Below, piece after piece: positions 57,505 to 64,000 of a DNA stretch of 64,000 nt. Where the stretch lies: NCBI GenBank assembly GCA_029817715.1, contig JARUPY010000270.1:22852-86851 (forward strand). Direction: 5' to 3'. Within the stretch, counting starts at the first letter, position 1, and each line of letters starts with the position of its first letter. This DNA comes from Melastoma dodecandrum. Lineage: Eukaryota > Streptophyta > Magnoliopsida > Myrtales > Melastomataceae. The position numbers and the translations under genes are program-made. The notes under the pieces are model-generated. The model did not search any database. It was not told the DNA's origin and saw only the letters and a program-made list of their open reading frames with translations.

Positions 57505-59028
57505 ATGTCAATGCTCTTGACTGATGGTCATTCGACCGAACGTCCACCGCTCTTTGCTGGACAACATTTCTCATATTGGAAAATGAGAATGGAGTTGTTC
57601 ATTGGAGCAAAAGAAGCCGATTGCTGGCAGATTATAATGGAAGGAGATCTTGTAATTCCTCCATCTAATCCCAGCGACTCTCGACATGAATTTGAAAGAA
57701 AGAGAATTATCTCGCTGAACACTAAAGCAAAGCACTACTTAGTATGCGCTCTTGCTGGAAATGAGTTCAATCGCGTCTCTACTTGTAAGACAGCGAAAGA
57801 AATGTGGGATAGACTTGCTTTGATCTATGAAGGAACAGAACAAGTCAAGGAATCCAAAATAAATGCTTTAGTAACTCAATACGAAGCATTCAAGATGAAA
57901 AAGGATGAGTCAATAAATCAAATGTTTGATAGACTCACCGAAATTACTAATACCATGGAATCACTTGGCAAAACAATTTCTAATTCTGAGTTGGTCAGAA
58001 AGATACTTCGTTCATTGCCTAAAACTTGGGAAGCCAAGAAGACGGCAATTGAAGAAGCTAAAGATTTGACAAACTTAAGTCTTCAACAATTGCTTGGTTC
58101 TCTCGTTGCTTACGAAAATGAGAACAAGGTTGCTGACGATAAGAAGATCAATGCTGTTGCATTCAAGGGAAGTACCGAAATGTCCGATGAATCCGAGGAT
58201 GAGTCTTCATCTGATTCTGAGGATGAAGTTTCCTTGATGGCAAAGAAATTCAAAAGATATCTTCGCAAAAATCGCTTTAAGGGAAAGCGAGATATTAAAA
58301 AGAAGAATACTAAACCACACCAAAGTAAAAGTGGTGTATGCTATGAGTGCAACAAACCTGGTCATATGCGACCAGATTGCCCACTTTTGAATGAGAAGGG
58401 CAAATCTTCAAAATACAAGAAAAATGCCATGATGGCATCTTGGAGTGATAGTGATGAAGAATCAGATCAGGATGACGAAACAGCAAACATCTGCTATATG
58501 GCGCAAACTGATGCTGACACTGAGAAGGTAAATGCTTTCTCACCTTCTGATCTGTCTGCTGAAGATATTGAGAATCTTTTCTCCGAACTTTATGATAAAA
58601 TTGAGTCTTTGTCCGCAAACAATAAGGCTCTTAAGAAGGAGAATAAATTCTTGAGTGCTGAGAACGATTCTCTAAAGGAAGAGTTATCAGCAAAGGCTAA
58701 GAAAGTGACAAAGAAACTTTCTCAATCCAAATTAATGATTGAGGAGCTACAGCAGCAACTTGATGCTGTAAACAACAAAACAGAATTATGTATGCATGAG
58801 AAGCATGATTCTGAAAATGAGAAACATTCACGACATGGGAAATATGTTCCCCCTCATGTTAGGAATGGCGAATCTCATTTTATTATTCAAAGGTTACCTA
58901 GGCTTTGTTACTATTTTAGAAAGCCGGATCATTTCATTAAAAATTGCCATGTGCGGCGAAATGACATGCTTGGCATTACTTCTAAAGTTGATGGTTCTGT
59001 TGTTAAATGGAAGCAACGACTTACTTAA
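57505..59028 (+). CDS. Copia gag protein
   Basis: A 507-codon frame from the ATG at 57505. The N-terminal gag region shows FSYWKMRMELFIGAKEADCW and KEMWDRLALIYEGTEQVKES, followed by SINQMFDRLTEITNTMESLG. An acidic serine-rich linker leads to a CCHC zinc knuckle starting near residue 279 (CYECNKPGHMRPDCP). A long coiled coil follows (about residues 360-440), and a second Cys-rich segment lies near the end (CYYFRKPDHFIKNC). It would form the virus-like particle and bind the element's RNA. It ends at TAA; the same frame then continues into the protease region. Confidence 0.88.
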   Translation: MSMLLTDGHSTERPPLFAGQHFSYWKMRMELFIGAKEADCWQIIMEGDLVIPPSNPSDSRHEFERKRIISLNTKAKHYLVCALAGNEFNRVSTCKTAKEMWDRLALIYEGTEQVKESKINALVTQYEAFKMKKDESINQMFDRLTEITNTMESLGKTISNSELVRKILRSLPKTWEAKKTAIEEAKDLTNLSLQQLLGSLVAYENENKVADDKKINAVAFKGSTEMSDESEDESSSDSEDEVSLMAKKFKRYLRKNRFKGKRDIKKKNTKPHQSKSGVCYECNKPGHMRPDCPLLNEKGKSSKYKKNAMMASWSDSDEESDQDDETANICYMAQTDADTEKVNAFSPSDLSAEDIENLFSELYDKIESLSANNKALKKENKFLSAENDSLKEELSAKAKKVTKKLSQSKLMIEELQQQLDAVNNKTELCMHEKHDSENEKHSRHGKYVPPHVRNGESHFIIQRLPRLCYYFRKPDHFIKNCHVRRNDMLGITSKVDGSVVKWKQRLT

Positions 59029-59880
59029 ATTCTTTCTCTATTTCAGGGATGCTTCAAGTCCATCACTAAGGACCATGTATGGTACTTAGATAGTGGCTGT
59101 TCGAGGCATATGTCAGGAGATGTCTCCTTATTCTCCACACTGGTTTTCCAGGATGGTGGTGCTGTCACTTTTGGTGATAATTGAAAAGGGATGGTTAAAG
59201 GAACATGAACCATTTGCTGTTCTAACTCCCTAACCATTGAAGGAGTTCTTTATGTTAAAGGCCTCCAACATAATTTGATTAGTATCAGCCAATTGTGCGA
59301 TAAAGGTTACAATGTTTCTTTCAATGAGAGAACATGTAACGTTTCAAGGGATGGTGTCACTTGCTTCGTTGGTGAACGCAAGAAAAACATCTATATCCTG
59401 TCCTTTAAGAACATCTCCGCTGGAGAAAATTGTCCCTTGTCCGTTAAGGACGAAGCTACTCTGTGGCATAGAAAGTTGGGACATGCTAACTACGACTTGC
59501 TGTCCAAACTTGTCAAAAAGGACATCATTAAGGGATTGCCTAAAATCAAGTTTGACAATGATCAGGTTTGCAAAGCTTGTTCTATTGGCAAACAAACAAA
59601 GGTATCCTTTAAAAGTAAAAATATGATTTCAAGCAAAGCTCCGCTTGATTTACTTCATATGGACTTATTTGGTCCAACAAGGACTCAAAGTCTTGGAGGT
59701 AAACGTTATGGATTAGTTGTGGTAGATGACTTTTCCAGATTCACTTGGGTTAAATTCTTAGCTCACAAAAGTGATGCGTTTGCAATCTTTGAAACTTTAG
59801 TCAAACAACTTCAAAATGAGAAAGGTGTTTCTCTAAGAAGCATAAGAACGGATCATGGTACCGAATTTGAAAAACCATGA
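59029..59880 (+). pseudogene. Copia protease and integrase N-terminal part, with in-frame stops
   Basis: In the same frame as gag after its stop codon: protease motif WYLDSGCSRHMSGD, two further in-frame stops near 59181 and 59205, then LYVKGLQHNLISISQLCDKG. The GAG-pre-integrase/HHCC region follows (LWHRKLGHANYDLLSKLVKK, CKACSIGKQTK) and the start of the integrase core (LLHMDLFGPTRTQSLGG, VVVDDFSRFTWVKFLA, RTDHGTEF). It stops at 59880 after an A run, and the next part is one frame away. The stops make this copy defective as read. Confidence 0.85.
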
Positions 59881-60511
59881 TTTTACTTCTTTTTGTGAAG
59901 AATATGGTATTAACCATAATTTCTCTGCTCCATACACTCCACAGCAAAATGGAGTTGTAGAGCGAAAGAATCGAACCTTACAAGACATGGCGAGAACTAT
60001 GTTGCTGGAAAGTGAGGTTGCTAAAAATCTTTGGGCTGAAGCTGTAAGTACAGCATGCTACATCTCAAATCGTATTCATTTGAGGCACTCTTTAGGTAAA
60101 ACGCCTTATGAGTTATATAAAGGCAGAAAGCCTAATATCTCATACTTTCATCCATTTGGAAGTAAGTGTTATATCTTGAGACCCATTAAAGATGGTGTCG
60201 GAAAGTTTGATGCTCGATCTGATGAGGGCATATTCTTAGGATACTCCCTAACGAGCAAAGCATATAGAGTTTTTAATAAAAGAACTCTAACTGTTGAAGA
60301 GTCTATCAATGTTAAAATTGATGATTCTCTGACACAGGAGGAAGTTGCTGTGGAAGCAGTAGCACAATCCTCAACAACAACATCAAATGAAACCTCCCAG
60401 CAAATGATTGCTGACAATAATCCGAACGGAAACACTGTAGCAGATGTACAGCAAGTGCCTGCTGCACACACTGAAAATGCTTCTGGTGATTTCCAGGATA
60501 TTCAAAATTGA
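59855..60511 (+). pseudogene. Copia integrase C-terminal part
   Basis: Shifted frame continuing the integrase core and C-terminal domain: FCEEYGINHNFSAPYTPQQN, GVVERKNRTLQDMARTML (catalytic E), KTPYELYKGRKPNISYFHPF, GIFLGYSLTSKAYRVFN. A variable linker follows, then another frame break near 60505-60515. Confidence 0.88.
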
Positions 60512-62171
60512 TAATCGCATTCCTTCGTTATATAAGAAAAGACATCATATTGATCAAGTAATAGGTTCTTTGCACACAGGAGTGCGAACCCGCAATACAG
60601 CAAGTTTGTACTGTGAACACTCTGCTTTTATCTCTCAAGATGAACCTCAAGGCATTGATGATGCGCTTGATGATCCTAATTGGATTCTTGCTATGCAAGA
60701 GGAATTGAACCAATTTGAGAGAAACAAAGTTTGGAGTTTAGTACCTAGACCCAATGATCGTTCCATTATTGGAACAAAATGGGTTTATCGAAATAAACTT
60801 GACGAGTCTGGAAATGTTGTAAGAAACAAAGCTAGACTTGTAGCAAAAGGTTACTCACAAGAAGAAGGCATCGATTATGATGAAACGTTCGCTCCAGTGG
60901 CGCGTCTAGAAGCAATACGCTTACTCCTAGCGTATGCTTGCTATAATAACTTTAAGTTATTTCAAATGGATGTGAAAAGTGCTTTCCTAAATGGTGATAT
61001 AAAAGAGGAAGTCTATGTTGAACAACCTCCTGGATTCACCGATCCAAAGTATCGTAATCATGTTTATAAGCTCTCTAAAGCTTTGTATGGGCTTAAGCAA
61101 GCTCCGCGAGCATGGTACGAAAAGCTTAGTTCCTTTCTTATAGCAAAGGGATATAGGCGTGGAAAAATTGATACAACATTGTTTCTTAAGAAACAAGATG
61201 CTGATCTTTTAGTTGCTCAAATATATGTCGATGACATTATATTTGGTTCAACTAATGAAAAATTATGTAATGAATTCTCTGATATAATGAAAGGAGAATT
61301 TGAAATGAGTCTCATGGGAGAACTTACTTTCTTCCTAGGACTTCAAATTAAACAAACGGAAGATGGAATTTTCATCCATCAAGAAAAGTACAGCAAACAG
61401 TTGCTCAAGAAATTTGATCTTGAGAATGCTAAACCTTTGCCAACTCCAATTGGTAGTAATACCAAAATTGATAAAGACGAAAGTGGAAAGGAAATTGATT
61501 CCAAGCTATACAGAAGTATGATAGGATCGTTTTTATATCTTACTGCTTCACGACCAGGTATTATGTTCAGCGTATGCTTATGCGCTAGATATCAGTCTGC
61601 TCCAAAAGAGTCACACCTTGCTGCAGTTAAGAGGATCTTTCGATACCTCGCAGGAACTGTTAGCTTAGGTCTGTGGTATCCAAGAGAATTGTTGCTGGAT
61701 CCTAGAGGATATTCAGATGCTGACTATGCTGGATGTTGTATTGATAGGAAAAGCACGTCTGGTACTTACCAACTATTGGGAAATATGCTTATTTCCTGGT
61801 TCTCTAAGAAGCAGACAACTGTCGCTTTATCCACAGCTGAGGCTGAATACGTATCAGCAGCTAGTTGCTGTGCGCAGTTACTATGGATGCGACAACAACT
61901 CGAAGATTATGATCTTCATTTTGATTCAATTCCAATAATGTGTGATAACACAAGTGCAATTAATTTATCACGAAATCCTGTCTATCACTCAAGATCTAAG
62001 CATATTGAGTTGAGACACCATTTTCTACGTGATAATGTACAAAGCGGTAAGGTTGATATTCAGTATGTAAATACTGAGCAACAGCTTGCTGATATCCTTA
62101 CTAAACCACTTGACAAAGAGAGGTTTGAATATTTACGAAGTGAATTAGGGATATGTAATCTCAATCTCTAA
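60444..62171 (+). CDS. Copia reverse transcriptase and RNase H
   Basis: Third register of the broken pol. RT blocks: [95 protein letters not shown] and catalytic [11 protein letters not shown]. RNase H blocks: [60 protein letters not shown] and [20 protein letters not shown]. It is intact from about 60515 to the stop at 62171. Confidence 0.9.
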   Translation: MYSKCLLHTLKMLLVISRIFKIDNRIPSLYKKRHHIDQVIGSLHTGVRTRNTASLYCEHSAFISQDEPQGIDDALDDPNWILAMQEELNQFERNKVWSLVPRPNDRSIIGTKWVYRNKLDESGNVVRNKARLVAKGYSQEEGIDYDETFAPVARLEAIRLLLAYACYNNFKLFQMDVKSAFLNGDIKEEVYVEQPPGFTDPKYRNHVYKLSKALYGLKQAPRAWYEKLSSFLIAKGYRRGKIDTTLFLKKQDADLLVAQIYVDDIIFGSTNEKLCNEFSDIMKGEFEMSLMGELTFFLGLQIKQTEDGIFIHQEKYSKQLLKKFDLENAKPLPTPIGSNTKIDKDESGKEIDSKLYRSMIGSFLYLTASRPGIMFSVCLCARYQSAPKESHLAAVKRIFRYLAGTVSLGLWYPRELLLDPRGYSDADYAGCCIDRKSTSGTYQLLGNMLISWFSKKQTTVALSTAEAEYVSAASCCAQLLWMRQQLEDYDLHFDSIPIMCDNTSAINLSRNPVYHSRSKHIELRHHFLRDNVQSGKVDIQYVNTEQQLADILTKPLDKERFEYLRSELGICNLNL

Positions 62172-62403
62172 GATGATATTATCATTCTTGAGAAATTCTC
62201 GATAGGAATATAAAATTCCTAAAAATAATGCAGAAACATTCATGGGGTGCCAATCAAAAACTATATCTTTTATTTCCTTCTTTATCTTTTAAAATATTCT
62301 ATAAAACCAAGAAACTTCCTACGGTTTCTTTTCAAATCCCTAACTTCCCTCGTTTCTTCTTCAACCTCAACCCTCTTCCTTCTTCTCCATTTCTCCTCCA
62401 AAA

Positions 62404-64000
62404 ATGGCACCCAAATCTGCGAAATCTGGAAAGGGCAAGGGAACTCCCAAGAAACGGTCACAGGCTGTGGCTGCTTCTGCCCAGCAACTACCTGTTGTGG
62501 CGCCTCCGTCAGTTACTGAGGGGGAGCCCTCGATGATGCAAACCCCTGCTCCGGTGGTCACTGAGACCAAGGAGACACCTGCTCCGGTTCCTGCCAAGGA
62601 CAATGTGGCTTCGACTGGTGATGCCACCACCTTTGGCGAACCTGAGGGTGCTACGGAGAAAACCCTCGTTGTTGAGGAGGAAACCGCTCCACCGGAGGCG
62701 GTTACCAAGTCCACTTCTGCGTCTCCCAAAGCAGCAAACTCCCCTGCTTATGATGAGGAGACTCAAGCCGAAAAAGGCAAGAAAAGCGCTGAGGATCCTG
62801 AGGATTTCCAGAGCGCTGATGAACAGGACTCTTTGGCTGAAGAGACTCTTGACGAGGATGAGAATGTGGAGGTGATCGGCTCTGTTCAGAATCCTCCGAT
62901 TCGCTCTTCTCTTGGTGTTGCCTCTCGCACCAGGATGAAGCGACCTTATGCTGGTATTAGGGATGGTATGCATTCTGGCTCTCCTATTCACAAGAAAGTG
63001 AGAAATGCAGATTCTTCTGTTTTTATTCCTGCGGTTGATCAGTATGTTTCTCTGGCTGAATTAAATCGGATTCTTGCTGATGATACTATGCCGAATAGAA
63101 ACATGACCAAGCGCAACATTGCTGCATGCAAGCGTGTAGACTTTGATTGGTTTACTCAACATGAGCTCTGCTTTGCTGAGATGTTTGAAAGGTTGACCTG
63201 GCGATCCTTTTGTGAATATGATGGCATTAGTTTCCATCTCAAAGGTCAAGGAATTCTATGCCAATATTACCTTTCATAAGGAAGATTCTCTCATTAAATT
63301 CATCAAGGTGTTGGTAGATGAGAAAACCTTTGTTTTCTCTGTGTTTGATGTGTGCCGCCTCTTTGAATCTGATCTTGTTAACAACCTGAGGGTGATTAGT
63401 GAAGGAAAGCTGGAAGCTTATCAGACCATCAACGATGGTGAGGTGGTTGCTGTCAGCGGATATCTGCAGAACACCGGGCTGAGTTTCAGCAACCGGATGT
63501 TTCACAAGGCAGTAATGTCTTGCTTAGCCCCTCGGATTGGCAGCATCGACACTGTCATGCCAAGAGATTGGAATCTGATGGTTCATCTTAAAAGAGGTAT
63601 TCCTGTGAACTTGGGAAGTGTGATATTTGGCCATATGGCATCTTGTGTTCAGGACGAGAATAGGGCACTTCCATTTGCGCATGTTATCACTGCATTGCTG
63701 CAGTTCTATGGGGAGCAGATTGTTCCTGTGAATCAAATGGACACCTGGAGTACTCAGGTAATTGGAGCTAACTCTGTAGCAAGTATGGGCTACCAGTATG
63801 TGGATGGTGTTTTTGTCAAGAAACCAACCAAGCGACAGATCGCTGCTTCTGTCCGTGGCAAGTCCACAGCTGCACTTGGCAAGCAACGCTATGCTGAACG
63901 TGAGAAGGCGGCTTCTTCATCCAAGGATGAGTCTCCTTCTTCTTTCAAGCTTCAGAAAGTCCTCTGTGAGGAACTAAGCTACACTAGGCGCTCCATTCTT
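62404..64000 (+). CDS. additional ORF downstream of Copia pol (plant transposon protein type), runs off window
   Basis: The ATG at 62404 opens a Lys/Pro/Ala/Glu-rich, probably disordered region (MAPKSAKSGKGKGTPKKRSQ, then DEDENVEVIGSVQN). Then comes a folded-looking part with YVSLAELNRILADDTMPNRN, DWFTQHELCFAEMFERLTWR and SFCEYDGISFHLKGQ. The first frame stops at 63279. From about 63240 the homologous sequence continues one frame over (VKEFYANITFHKEDSLIKFI, FVFSVFDVCRLFES, YLQNTGLSFSNRMFHKAVMS, GSVIFGHMASCVQDENRALP) to the window end. The second part fits the putative plant transposon protein domain seen in ORFs of LTR elements. No introns and no clear membrane segment are visible. SIRE elements carry an extra ORF here. 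Confidence 0.7.

Larger units (their letters stand above)
55300..64000 (+). mobile_element. Ty1/Copia retrotransposon, SIRE/Maximus-like, 3' end beyond window
   Basis: Plus-strand element with a long 5' LTR ending at about 57370 (its start is unresolved, somewhere in 55.2-55.9 kb), a perfect tRNA-Met primer site, gag with a zinc knuckle, protease, integrase, RT and RNase H in Copia order, and an extra ORF after pol. The long LTR, the zinc knuckle and coiled coil in gag, and the ORF downstream of RNase H are typical of the SIRE/Maximus lineage. In-frame stops and frame changes interrupt pol at least four times. The 3' LTR is not in the window, so age and full length cannot be judged. Confidence 0.85.

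Overview
The window is nuclear DNA of a flowering plant, most likely a eudicot. Genes are split by GT-AG introns, there is a DYW-type PPR editing factor and a plastid acyl carrier protein, and both plant LTR-retrotransposon superfamilies are present. Species cannot be named from sequence alone. No rRNA, tRNA, CRISPR or bacterial operon structure was seen. Exon borders were placed by eye from GT-AG sites, reading phase and remembered family conservation, so allow an error of about one base.

Layout. 0.3-5.8 kb (+): 17 terminal exons of an AGD3-type ArfGAP (BAR, PH, ArfGAP, ankyrin). 6.6-8.9 kb (+): intronless RARE1-like PPR-DYW protein. 9.2-11.6 kb: a graveyard with an L-type lectin kinase scrap (-), an LRR kinase 5' scrap (+) and a 5'-truncated LINE (-). 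12.6-14.3 kb (-): a decayed SCD2-like coiled-coil gene. 14.9-19.9 kb (-): the 12-exon RNA polymerase II CTD phosphatase CPL3, with a frame problem at its 5' end. 21.3-21.6 kb: a minisatellite.

22.8-35.8 kb (+): a 13-kb Ty3/Gypsy element of Tat type. Its two LTRs look identical. It has gag-protease, RT, two RNase H domains and integrase. Between pol and the 3' LTR, in the opposite orientation, lies a six-exon, five-intron plant mobile domain (PMD) gene of about 935 codons with its own TATA box. The element sits about 80 bp beyond the stop codon of a plastid acyl carrier protein gene (35.9-36.4 kb, -) whose expected ATG reads ATT.

36.5-42.8 kb is mostly anonymous, ending in an old Ty1/Copia remnant (-). 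43.6-44.4 kb (+): a SAM-domain protein. 46.8-52.5 kb (-): a LAX PANICLE 2-like gene with a 4.2-kb third intron. From about 55.3 kb to the window end (+): a SIRE/Maximus-like Copia element with a long 5' LTR, tRNA-Met primer site, gag, a broken pol and an additional sense-strand ORF that runs off the edge.

The host genes do not form a pathway. The most unusual object is the intron-bearing antisense PMD gene carried inside the young Gypsy element. Reverse orientation would protect its introns from splicing in the element's genomic RNA. The Copia element carries its extra ORF in sense and shows no introns in it.
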